Source: Dehalococcoidia bacterium (GTDB taxonomy: Bacteria; Chloroflexota; Dehalococcoidia; GIF9; AB-539-J10). Taken from it: a stretch of 33,225 bases of DNA. The position numbers and the translations under genes were made by a program. The notes under the pieces are model-generated. The model did not search any database and had not been told where the DNA came from. It worked only from the letters and a program-made list of their open reading frames with translations. Where the stretch lies: the NCBI GenBank assembly GCA_030603485.1, contig JAUVXS010000002.1, positions 1 to 33,225 on the forward strand, in the 5' to 3' direction. Of this stretch, positions 15,452 through 23,120 are shown piece by piece (the stretch's first letter is position 1; each line of letters starts with the position of its first letter).

Positions 15452-15649
15452 CTACCCATCAGGCAAAGTATACATGGTAATCGTAATGGTAGCACTTGCC
15501 GAGGAATTGCCTGTCTTGCTTACGCTACCAGTCACCTCATTATCAGGGATGCTGGTATCAGCAATAGCAATGCGAGTATCATTTAAGCCAAGTAGGACTA
15601 ACCCTACCAGAAGGATTGCAAGGGTGACTACAGTGACCAGGCTCTTCAC
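15452..15649 (-). CDS. Small exported protein, unknown function
   Basis: A 65-residue frame starting with GTG at 15649. It has a basic-hydrophobic N-terminus with a helix of about 17 residues (VVTLAILLVGLVLLGL), followed by a Ser/Thr-rich tail of about 40 residues. This fits a signal peptide and short mature domain. The ribosome site is weak. It lies upstream of the HNH gene on the same strand, about 40 bp away, so the two may be co-transcribed. Confidence 0.45.
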   Translation of the reverse strand: MKSLVTVVTLAILLVGLVLLGLNDTRIAIADTSIPDNEVTGSVSKTGNSSASATITITMYTLPDG

Positions 15650-15810
15650 TTCAACCCACTCTTAAATCAATTATAGGCTTGAATAGCTACAGAAGCAATA
15701 CCCTTGAAGGGTAAATGTGACCAAGTGCAAGGGAGCACCGCACTACGCTAAACCAGAACATGAGGAACGCTAGTGTTCAGCCTACGATGTTATATAATAA
15801 GGGAAGTAAA

Positions 15811-16614
15811 ATGACTTCACAAAGACCCAAGATTATCCATCACCAGAACAATTTAAGTGGGTATGTCGGTAACTGGCGTCTCTTAATGAATCAAATTTTG
15901 AAGGTGCAACCTCCTATTGATATTCCACGAGAACTAGTTTCTCTGGGTGACAATACCCATGATTTATCTGTAATGCTTTCATATCTGGACGCTAACCTGA
16001 CAATACTTGAGGAAACACCAGATGTAGCTGGTCAGCAAATTAACTATTTAGCTTATGCTGAGGCAAGGAGTTTCTTGAAGGCGTGTTATATGTTAGTCCG
16101 CATATTGTTTGATGATGTATCAGGGGTAATTAAGTATTTTTACGACAAGAAAGAACCAAATTCGGGAGTAACTAAAAGTTTTGATAAACTTCTTAGTAGA
16201 GCTAAGAATGGGAAATTGCCTGAAGACCTTTCTACACTACTCAAACAAACCATTGTAAATTTTCCTGAAATGAGAAACAGGAGAGTTGATTTGGAGCATT
16301 ATTATGAATCTCTTCTGATTTCTTTTAGGCACGATGAAGAAGGTAAAACCATTCTTGGACATTTCAGCACGAAGCAACGCCCTGCCAAAGAGTATGAAGA
16401 TATTAGGCAATACTTTGGTTCTGTTCTTTGCGAGTATCAGACTTTAATTGACAGTTTGCTTGACCATTTTGATGCCAAGTTCGTAGATTGGTACAGATTC
16501 AAACCGCACAGAGATTTAAATATTCTCCAGGGATACGCAGGCATTATGTTATGGTGGGCGTGCAAGTATGGTAACTACAGGCACAAAGACTTAGTAGTAA
16601 TTGAGAGTGATTAA
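15811..16614 (+). CDS. Soluble alpha-helical protein, unknown function
   Basis: A 267-residue protein from the ATG at 15811 (MTSQRPKII). An in-frame start at 15760 would add 17 poorly coding residues; AAGGGAAG before 15811 is the better ribosome site. It has no membrane helix and no cysteine motif. It is predicted helical from Leu/Asp/Glu spacing, with blocks EARSFLKACYMLVRILFDD and MRNRRVDLEHYYESLL. The region RRVDLEHYY resembles the R-x4-6-H motif of HEPN-type RNases, but I do not regard this as proof. It could be a cargo protein of defence type; the call stays unknown. Confidence 0.65.
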   Translation: MTSQRPKIIHHQNNLSGYVGNWRLLMNQILKVQPPIDIPRELVSLGDNTHDLSVMLSYLDANLTILEETPDVAGQQINYLAYAEARSFLKACYMLVRILFDDVSGVIKYFYDKKEPNSGVTKSFDKLLSRAKNGKLPEDLSTLLKQTIVNFPEMRNRRVDLEHYYESLLISFRHDEEGKTILGHFSTKQRPAKEYEDIRQYFGSVLCEYQTLIDSLLDHFDAKFVDWYRFKPHRDLNILQGYAGIMLWWACKYGNYRHKDLVVIESD

Positions 16615-16711
16615 TACTGACACTAGACAACAATTCTGTATGCTCTATACTACTGCGAGGGATAGAATCATAATATATCGAGAGAAACGGAAAGGAGGTT
16701 AAGCAAGGAAG

Positions 16712-17275
16712 ATGTCGAATAGTTTACAACCAGAGCAAATTACGGACGAGCAGCGACGAGTATGGTTAACCGAATACCAAGTTTGTCAACAACATAATGA
16801 CGCTATTGGGTCACAAGCCTGGGTGAGCACAACTATATTTCTAACGATAAATGTGGCTTTGTTGGGTGGTCTCGTCTATACACTCATGACAAACTTAGGA
16901 AGCAGCAGTTCAGAATTACGACTCATAATATTAATCAGCTTCATAGCACTAAGCGTAGGAATACTCTTGATTTTAAAGAAATGGGTGAATTGGTTAAAGA
17001 GAATGAGATTTACGGCATCAATTAATTATGAAAGGATGGGTCAAATAGAGCGATTCCTGGGAATGAGGAAACATACAATGTGCTACGAGCTTGACGAAGA
17101 ATATCGCCAAGTGAAGACATCAGCCGCAAGAAAAGAGTTTAATAAAAGGAATGAACCCTTCAAATACTTCAAGGCAAGTGGATTTGATGGACTAATGTTC
17201 ATAGCTAAAACATTAATGGGACTATGGTCTTTATCAATCTTACTATTGTTGATTGCACTAACTATTTCACCCTAG
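16712..17275 (+). CDS. Multi-helix membrane protein, unknown function
   Basis: A 187-residue protein with a polar start (about 1-38), two adjacent hydrophobic helices at about 40-60 and 69-87, a long cytoplasmic helical segment with many Arg, Lys and Glu (about 88-160), and a C-terminal helix at about 165-185. The segment NYERMGQIERFLGMRK recalls the helical linkers of small membrane effector proteins such as the SLATT group, but the match is by eye and weak. AAGGAGG lies 14 bases before the ATG and a second AAGGA lies closer, so the start is well supported. It follows the helical protein at 15811 on the same strand by about 97 bp, and the two may be one unit. Confidence 0.68.
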   Translation: MSNSLQPEQITDEQRRVWLTEYQVCQQHNDAIGSQAWVSTTIFLTINVALLGGLVYTLMTNLGSSSSELRLIILISFIALSVGILLILKKWVNWLKRMRFTASINYERMGQIERFLGMRKHTMCYELDEEYRQVKTSAARKEFNKRNEPFKYFKASGFDGLMFIAKTLMGLWSLSILLLLIALTISP

Positions 17276-17303
17276 CGAGCTTGGGGGGGAAGGTTAAGGA
17301 AGG

Positions 17304-17318
17304 GGGGCGTAGCCCCCA
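17304..17318. repeat. Short GC hairpin after the membrane protein gene
   Basis: GGGGGC (17304-17309), loop GTA, GCCCCC (17313-17318). No T-run follows, so terminator function is doubtful. Confidence 0.4.
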
Positions 17319-17342
17319 TCCCAGGAGTTGGGTTACTTCTCC

Positions 17343-17501
17343 CTAAGATACTGCCCCTGTCCAAATTTCTTCAATTACTCCCTCTTTACACTTGGGGCAG
17401 GTTTCTCCGACCATCTCAAGTTCCGTTTTGACATTCTTTGACTTGCACTCGGGACATTCTCTCGTGTCTTTCTTCCGCTTCAACCTAACATACAAAGTCA
17501 A
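17343..17501 (-). CDS. Possible small zinc-ribbon protein
   Basis: The minus strand encodes up to 52 residues with two CxxC pairs: CPECKSKNVKTELEM and CPKCKEGVIEE, ending TGAVS and a stop at 17343-17345. Two knuckles about 18 residues apart form a classic zinc ribbon. There is no ATG; TTG codons at 17501 and 17483 are possible starts, neither with a strong ribosome site. It may be a small regulator of the element or a gene fragment. Confidence 0.4.
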   Translation of the reverse strand: MTLYVRLKRKKDTRECPECKSKNVKTELEMVGETCPKCKEGVIEEIWTGAVS

Positions 17502-17555
17502 CCTATCACTACACGGGAAGAGACCACCTAGTGATAGGGTTGCTCAAGCTCTAAA

Positions 17556-17575
17556 CGGTAAGCAGATGGTAAGCA
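17556..17575. promoter_or_regulatory. Putative integrase arm sites, right pair
   Basis: CGGTAAGCA (17556-17564) and TGGTAAGCA (17567-17575) have 11-bp spacing, the same as the left pair, and lie 18 bp before attR. Confidence 0.55.
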
Positions 17576-17592
17576 ATATTGAAGCTAATAAG

Positions 17593-17649
17593 GGACTTAA
17601 AATCCGCTTCCTGCAAGGGAGTGTGGGTTCGAGTCCCTCCCTCGGCAGT
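17593..17649 (+). repeat. attR, 3' fragment of tRNA-Leu
   Basis: An exact 57-bp copy of 12452-12508. It contains the anticodon loop to discriminator base of tRNA-Leu but no 5' half, so it is not a functional tRNA. It marks the right end of the element. Confidence 0.92.
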
Positions 17650-17773
17650 GAACTAATCACATGGCCATCCGAAATGTTACCCGTGTTTATCACTTAAAGA
17701 CAGTACTTTTATCTCATTGACTTCTGCGATATTGCGAATTATACTCTTTTGATTACGTCAACGGAGGCAAAGC

Positions 17774-19165
17774 ATGGCAGGAGTCGATAAGGCGCTAGAA
17801 GCAACAGAAACCCCACAAGTCATAAGCGGCATGGAGAAAGATGGAATGGTGATGAAATTGGTGGCTGAAATGCTGGAGGGGAAGATTATTGAACTCAGAC
17901 CCCAGCTTGATTTCACTACTGAGCTGGGCTTCACATATCCAGCCGCTGAGCAAACACTAAAGGTCACAAGTAAGGAAGCAGCATTAATTCTGGAATCCCT
18001 GGCTGACAAAGGTATATTAAGGAAGAACTTTTTTGACAGGCTCCTTCGTTGTCCCCGCTGCCAGTCAATAAATATAAGACCAACTATCCACTGCCCTAAA
18101 TGCGGCTCGGGAGATATCGTCCAGGGCAGAGTCCTCGAGCACTTGGCCTGCAAGTATGGGGGCCTTGAAGGTGAATTTCTAGTCAGGGGTAGATATGTAT
18201 GCCCCAGGTGTAAAGTGGAACTGCGGACTCTAGGCGTCGACTACCAGAGCCAGGGAGTGCTGCGCAAGTGTCGTGATTGTGGCGAGATATCCAGTGCGCC
18301 GCTGATAAAATGGCGCTGTCTGAAATGTTCCACGCTTACCGATGTGGGTGGAGTTGGCGAAGTGACTATCTACTCGTACAGCCTTGATGAGGCGAAGAGA
18401 AATTGGCTGGAATTTGAAATTCAGCCTAAAGTGCAGTTCCTTGAATTCTTGAGGCAGCACGGGTATGAAGTAACGCAAAATGCCAGAATGAAGGGAAAGT
18501 CGGGGGCAGAACATTGCATAGATATACTGGCTACCAAGGATGACGGCGTCGTTACCCATAGTATCGCTATCGGGATTGAGATTGCCAGGGATAAGGTAGG
18601 ATTGGACAGGATATTGGACTTTGATGTCAAAGCCTATGATAGCGGCATCCACGATAAGGTAATGATTATCAGCCCCGGGTTGGGCGAAGAGGCGGAGAAA
18701 TTTGCCAGCTACCAGAGAATAAAGGTGCTTGAACCCAAGGACCTGGAGATAGTGCTGACTGGTGGTCCCCAGCCCGGCCGGGAAATAATAAAGGAGCCCT
18801 TTGAATTTAAGTCCAAATCACAGCTTATAGAATACCTGGAGAAACAGGGCTACACGGTAAAGAAAAATGCTAAAGTCGAAGGCCGGTCTGGCGCTGCCCA
18901 TAACATAGACATACTGGCTACCAGGGATGAGGGCATCATTACTCATCGTATTGCTATTGGCATCAAGGTGGGTAAGAAGCCGATGGGGCTGGATAAGGTA
19001 TTTGACTTCGACGACAAGGCTTATGATGCAGGTATTATGGACAAGGTCCTTATTGCCGTTCCTGGACTCACTAGGGAGGCCAGGCAGTTTGCGAAGCGTC
19101 AGGGAATAAGGGTCTTTGAGGCCGGGCAAATGAAGCCATCTGGAGAGGGGAACCCTGAATCCTGA
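17774..19165 (+). CDS. Multi-zinc-ribbon protein (TackOD1-like) with two tandem nuclease-fold-like repeats
   Basis: A 463-residue protein. An N-terminal helical region (about 20-85) may be a winged helix. A Cys-rich domain follows with pairs C93/C96, C107/C110, C143/C146, C166/C169 and C182/C185, with the phrase TLGVDYQSQG; this resembles the TackOD1 output domain known from archaeal and bacterial signalling proteins. Two tandem repeats of about 100 residues follow (about 220-320 and 349-450), each with a GY-V--NA opening, an HxIDILAT motif and an AIGI(E/K) strand. This order recalls Mrr-type PD-(D/E)xK folds, with D250 and D379, but the expected E/QxK is GxE or GxK, so the nuclease site looks degenerate. 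GGAGG precedes the ATG at 17774. Confidence 0.72.
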   Translation: MAGVDKALEATETPQVISGMEKDGMVMKLVAEMLEGKIIELRPQLDFTTELGFTYPAAEQTLKVTSKEAALILESLADKGILRKNFFDRLLRCPRCQSINIRPTIHCPKCGSGDIVQGRVLEHLACKYGGLEGEFLVRGRYVCPRCKVELRTLGVDYQSQGVLRKCRDCGEISSAPLIKWRCLKCSTLTDVGGVGEVTIYSYSLDEAKRNWLEFEIQPKVQFLEFLRQHGYEVTQNARMKGKSGAEHCIDILATKDDGVVTHSIAIGIEIARDKVGLDRILDFDVKAYDSGIHDKVMIISPGLGEEAEKFASYQRIKVLEPKDLEIVLTGGPQPGREIIKEPFEFKSKSQLIEYLEKQGYTVKKNAKVEGRSGAAHNIDILATRDEGIITHRIAIGIKVGKKPMGLDKVFDFDDKAYDAGIMDKVLIAVPGLTREARQFAKRQGIRVFEAGQMKPSGEGNPES

Positions 19166-19399
19166 TTTCTGAATCCTAAACAACAGCAGAGTCCAAAATA
19201 CCAATGACCAAAATGGGCGGGGACAAGCCCCGTCCTGCGGTATTGAATAATGACAAATGACAAGGCTCAAATGTCAAATCAAGCTTAAAATCCAAATAAC
19301 AAAAAGAGCAAACAATGTAGTGGCGGAGGTCATTTCCCTCTTACAAATGCCAGCAATGTTTCAGCACGCGAATGAACTCTATGTCAAACGGAGGATATG
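19166..19399. repeat. Low-complexity intergenic repeat with GC hairpin
   Basis: This A-rich stretch has repeated CCAAAATACC, CAAATGACAAG and CAAATGTCAAATC-type strings, as seen in extragenic repeats of related genomes. A related stretch lies at 10918-10975. The imperfect hairpin at 19215-19235 shares GGGCGGGGACAA with the palindrome at 11995-12027. I see no gene. Confidence 0.5.
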
Positions 19400-20215
19400 A
19401 TGCAAAAGATTAGTCGGAATGTCTATGCTGAAAATAGCTTTCGAGGGTGCAATCCTGGCTTTGTTGTCACCAGTGAAGGAGTAGTGATGATTGATACCCC
19501 CCAGATGCCAGCAGATGCAATATGGTGGCGGGATGAGATTGCCAAACAAGGTCCGGTTCGCTATTTGATAAACACCGAGCCGCATGGTGACCATTTCGCC
19601 GGTAACTACTTCTTCGAAGGCACGGTAGTAGCTCACCAGGGCACCAGAGAAGCAATCTTAGCTGCCTCCGTGGAGCAGTTCAAGGAGCGTCTTAAGCAGT
19701 CTGACCCTGACAGCCTTCCTCTGGTCAAGAATTACAGCTATCGACCTCCAGCCATTACTTTTTCCGAGCAAATGACCCTCTACGTGGGCAATCACACTTT
19801 CCAGCTTATTAACCTCCCTGGACACACGCCCTATCAGATAGCTGTCTATATTCCTGAGGAGAGGGTAGTATTCACCTCGGACAACGTTTTTTGCAGAGTG
19901 CAGGCCTGGCTTCACGAAGCTCTGCCCCACAAGTGGCTGGATTCCTTGAGGCGGCTTGAGCAACTGGAGGCGGATGTGCTGGTGCCCGGGCACGGTAGTA
20001 TCTGCGACCCGAGCTACATTCGGGAAATGGGCGCGTTTATTCAGGACTGGATAGACGCAGTCAGTGGCGCCATTGGGCAGGGGATGAGCCTGGAAGAAGC
20101 TCAAGAGAAGATCTCATTTCTTGACCGCTACCCTATGGAACCAGGTAGCGAGCCGATGGCTCAGTTCGTACAGTACATGAACGTGGCACGCCTGTATCAA
20201 GTGCTCAAGAAGTAA
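19400..20215 (+). CDS. MBL-fold metallo-hydrolase with altered metal motif
   Basis: A 271-residue MBL-fold protein. The expected HxHxDH motif reads E60-P-H62-G-D64-H65, so the first His is replaced by Glu. Other ligands are in NLPGHTPYQ, FTSDNVF and PGHGSICDP. The extra C-terminal helical region (about 215-271) is common in this group. I prefer the second ATG at 19400, which is five bases after GGAGG; the first at 19397 is only two bases away. A strong terminator lies 210 bp downstream. It may be a lactonase-, sulfatase- or thioesterase-like hydrolase. It has no close relation to the MBL protein at 7004. Confidence 0.9.
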   Translation: MQKISRNVYAENSFRGCNPGFVVTSEGVVMIDTPQMPADAIWWRDEIAKQGPVRYLINTEPHGDHFAGNYFFEGTVVAHQGTREAILAASVEQFKERLKQSDPDSLPLVKNYSYRPPAITFSEQMTLYVGNHTFQLINLPGHTPYQIAVYIPEERVVFTSDNVFCRVQAWLHEALPHKWLDSLRRLEQLEADVLVPGHGSICDPSYIREMGAFIQDWIDAVSGAIGQGMSLEEAQEKISFLDRYPMEPGSEPMAQFVQYMNVARLYQVLKK

Positions 20216-20564
20216 ACAGCGATCTGGTATGCTTGTTCCGAAAAACAGGAGACATTTGCTTTGTCACCATGGTCGCCATGATCGCTGCTGCCTTTTGTGC
20301 AAATGGGGCTAGCCCCTGAAGAAGCCATCCACCGGCAGAAGTCTGAGGAGAGGTGCCAAAATAACAACAGGTGAGGCGAGTATCTTAATTATGGGATTTG
20401 TAGTAATCGAATCACTTGGGTCTTTGCCCCGATTTCATCGGGGCTTTCTTTGATAACACGGGGATACTTACCAGGCGCCCATACCCCGGAATTTCCCTAT
20501 AAACATTCATAGTGCAACAATTATAGCGTCCTTTCACAACTGATGTGTCACCCCTCTATCTAAA
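20216..20564. other. Convergent intergenic region
   Basis: About 350 bp between the convergent MBL gene and acyl-CoA dehydrogenase gene. It contains the plus-strand terminator at 20426-20450 and no gene that I can support. Confidence 0.5.
20426..20450 (+). terminator. Rho-independent terminator
   Basis: GCCCCGAT (20426-20433), loop TTC, ATCGGGGC (20437-20444), then TTTCTT. It is a perfect 8-bp GC-rich stem followed by a T-rich run on the plus strand, so it should end transcripts coming from 19400. Confidence 0.85.
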
Positions 20565-21701
20565 CTAACTCAGCCCCAGTTCAATGGCTATCACTTCTCT
20601 GTGCAAGTCAGTGTCGCCGGCAGCAAACTCTGCCGCCTTGACACGGCGGTAATAGAGCCCAATATCATGGTCCATGGTATATCCGATAGCCCCATGAGCA
20701 GCAATGGCTTCAATGCAAATTCGCTGGTAAGCTTCATTGGCTTTAGCCTTGGCTGCGGAAATCTGCCAGGGCGATGGTGAACCGACGCTTATCCCCCACG
20801 CTGCCTGATAAAGCAAATACTGAACTGCCTCTACATCAATCAACATGCCAGCCAGTTTGTGCTGTATCGCTTGAAAAGAGCCGATTGGCCGGTCAAACTG
20901 AATTCGTTCCTTGGCATAGCTACTGGTCATGTCCAAAACAGCCTGACACGCTCCGCATATCTCAGCGCACTTCAGCACAGCAGCCCGTTGTAATATAAAG
21001 TCCACTACGTCCCAGCCGTTGCCTATCTTGCCCAGGATATTGTCTTTTGGCACCGCTACTCTATCAAAGCTGACTTTGAATTGCCTGTCACCGCCTATAG
21101 TCGGGATCGCCTCCATCTTCACATTTGGCTCCCTGGCATCCACTATAAACAGTGTGATTCCATCCTCGGTTCTTTTCCCCTTTCCGGTCCTGCCGGCAAC
21201 CAGGATATAATCAGCCACATGGGCATCGGCAACAAAAAGCTTACATCCATGGAGAACATAATTGGTCTCCTCCGATACAGCACGAAGTTTTACCTCAGAA
21301 GCTTTATATCTGCCTGACGACTCGGCTAAAGCGAAAGTCCAGATAGCCTCGCCTCTAGCTATTTGTGGCAGAAACTTAGTTTTTTGCTCACTGCTTCCAT
21401 ATTCAAATAGAGGCAGAGCACAAAGGGCGATAGTGGAGAAGAAAGGACCGGGCAGGATATTTCTTCCCATCTCCTCCATCAAGACAACCAGGTCCATAAA
21501 GCTGCCAGCCATGCCGCCATATTCTTCTGGAAAGATGAGTCCTATCCACCCCAGTTCTGCCATAGCGCGCCATAATTGCGGGTCATAGCCTTTACCATCT
21601 TTGTCCATCTCCCTGACTTTAGCTTTGGGACATTCCTTTGCCAGAAAATCTCTGGCCAAAATCCGCAGCATCTCTTGCTCTTCTGTTAAACTGAAATCCA
21701 T
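20565..21701 (-). CDS. Acyl-CoA dehydrogenase, probable non-catalytic partner subunit
   Basis: A 378-residue acyl-CoA dehydrogenase fold: N-terminal helical domain (1-115), middle beta domain, and C-terminal helical domain with RIQFDRPIGSFQAIQ (about 266-280). The usual catalytic Glu is missing at both known positions: the long-chain/isovaleryl position has Q238 (FILQRAAVL), and the medium-chain position has A361 (FAAGDTDLHR). This fits the partner subunit of heterotetrameric dehydrogenases such as mycobacterial FadE26-27 and FadE28-29. The catalytic partner is probably the gene at 21814, 112 bp upstream. It is the last gene of the operon. Confidence 0.92.
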   Translation of the reverse strand: MDFSLTEEQEMLRILARDFLAKECPKAKVREMDKDGKGYDPQLWRAMAELGWIGLIFPEEYGGMAGSFMDLVVLMEEMGRNILPGPFFSTIALCALPLFEYGSSEQKTKFLPQIARGEAIWTFALAESSGRYKASEVKLRAVSEETNYVLHGCKLFVADAHVADYILVAGRTGKGKRTEDGITLFIVDAREPNVKMEAIPTIGGDRQFKVSFDRVAVPKDNILGKIGNGWDVVDFILQRAAVLKCAEICGACQAVLDMTSSYAKERIQFDRPIGSFQAIQHKLAGMLIDVEAVQYLLYQAAWGISVGSPSPWQISAAKAKANEAYQRICIEAIAAHGAIGYTMDHDIGLYYRRVKAAEFAAGDTDLHREVIAIELGLS

Positions 21702-21813
21702 AATAACCCTTTAGAAAATCTACCTTTCATTACCCTGAACATCATGGAGAGTTTATATTCTCCGCTCTACTCACAACGGCAGAGAAATGTTATTAAGCAA
21801 ACTCCAAAACTTT

Positions 21814-23016
21814 TCAATATGATTTGGGTAATCCCAGTCCAAATTGCGCAATTATACTCTTTTCGATTTCAGCAGTGCCAGCCGCGATTGCCATACCGGG
21901 AAAACCCAGATACGCACCTTGTATTGTGCCGTTGAGTTTGGACCATTCGGAATCCGGGTCAACCTGAGAATATATGCCTAAAAGCTCCGCCCCGGTAATA
22001 GCCACCCGTCTCATTACCTCGTCACTCATTATCTTGTTCCTTGAGGACTCATAGACAGGAATTTGACCTTGACTTATCCGCCAGGCGATCTGGAAGGCGA
22101 ACATCCTCAGTACTTCCAGGTCAATAGCCAGATCAGATAGCTTGGCACGAATCACAGGATTCTGCGACAGCGGCTTTCCTTCATGCTCGGTTTGAGCAGC
22201 GTACTTAACTAGCTCTTCTAATGCCCTCTTAAAACCACCGTAGGTGATAGGCGCTAAGCTGCGCCGCTCAAAGGCCAGTGCCTGCATAAGGTGGTACCAA
22301 CCTTTGTTTTCCTCCCCAACCAAGTTGGAAGCCGGCACTCTGACATTATCGAAAAACATTTCATTGAAGTGATGCCGCCCGTAATAGTTTAAAATAGGAT
22401 TGACTGTAACACCCGGGCTCTTCATGTCCACAATAAAGATACTGATTCCCTGGTGTTTCTTAGCGGCATTGGGGTCTGTTCTGGCGGCCAGCCAGCACCA
22501 TCTTGCCTGGTGAGCAGCACTTGTCCACACCTTTTGCCCATTTATAATATAGGCATCTCCATCCCTCACCGCCCGCGTCTGAAGATTGGCAAAGTCTGAG
22601 CCAGCATTTGGTTCACTGTAACCCGTGCACCAGACACCATCTTTTTCACCCGAGGCAATTAACGGCAAATATTTTTTTCTTTGCTCTTCGGTACCGAACA
22701 TCATCAGGCAGGGTCCTACCCATTGTGTGCCGCTTATACCCATCCCTGCCCCCGGTATACCCCAGTAGGATATCTCCATTTCGTATACTGTTTGTTCCCA
22801 GAGAGAAGCACCACGTCCGCCATATTCCTCCGGCCAGCTCATAACGAGCCAACCCCTCTGGGCTAGCTTTTTGGATATGGATATTTCGAACTCAAAATCT
22901 CTGCATTCTCCATCAATTGGAGTGCTGCGCCTCCAGTCTGGAGGTAATTCGACTTCGGCAAACCTGCGAATTTCTTCCTTCAGAGCTAGTTCTTTTTCAC
23001 CCAGTCTAAAGTCCAT
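21814..23016 (-). CDS. Acyl-CoA dehydrogenase, catalytic subunit
   Basis: A 400-residue acyl-CoA dehydrogenase. The FAD and substrate signatures are GYSEPNAGSD (about 132-141) and GQKVWTSAAH (about 160-169), with the C-terminal AAGTAEIEKSIIA. The medium-chain-type Glu is Ala here (A379), but the long-chain/isovaleryl-type base is present as E250 in LAFERRSLAP. So this is the catalytic member of the pair with the downstream gene. AAGGT lies before the ATG at 23016. It oxidises an acyl-CoA to the enoyl-CoA, passing electrons to ETF. In steroid-degrading bacteria, similar pairs act on side-chain CoA esters. Confidence 0.94.
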   Translation of the reverse strand: MDFRLGEKELALKEEIRRFAEVELPPDWRRSTPIDGECRDFEFEISISKKLAQRGWLVMSWPEEYGGRGASLWEQTVYEMEISYWGIPGAGMGISGTQWVGPCLMMFGTEEQRKKYLPLIASGEKDGVWCTGYSEPNAGSDFANLQTRAVRDGDAYIINGQKVWTSAAHQARWCWLAARTDPNAAKKHQGISIFIVDMKSPGVTVNPILNYYGRHHFNEMFFDNVRVPASNLVGEENKGWYHLMQALAFERRSLAPITYGGFKRALEELVKYAAQTEHEGKPLSQNPVIRAKLSDLAIDLEVLRMFAFQIAWRISQGQIPVYESSRNKIMSDEVMRRVAITGAELLGIYSQVDPDSEWSKLNGTIQGAYLGFPGMAIAAGTAEIEKSIIAQFGLGLPKSY

Positions 23017-23120
23017 TCTTACCTTCCTAGATATTGATTGTCCAGGATGTAACGCCTTTGCCCTTCTTATATCGAAAGCGGCCAGTCAAATTGAGCCCGA
23101 TTATAGCACACAGCCAGCCA

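Larger units (their letters stand above)
12452..17649. mobile_element. 5.1-kb integrative element in tRNA-Leu(UAA)
   Basis: The segment is bounded by perfect 57-bp direct repeats that include the anticodon loop to the 3' end of tRNA-Leu. A tyrosine recombinase lies immediately inside the left end. Cargo, left to right: a dubious minus-strand frame, a membrane-anchored coiled-coil-like protein, an HNH nuclease, a small exported protein, a soluble unknown, a multi-helix membrane protein and perhaps a zinc-ribbon peptide. There are no replication, conjugation or capsid genes. The repeats are identical, so insertion is recent or the sites are under selection. Confidence 0.88.
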
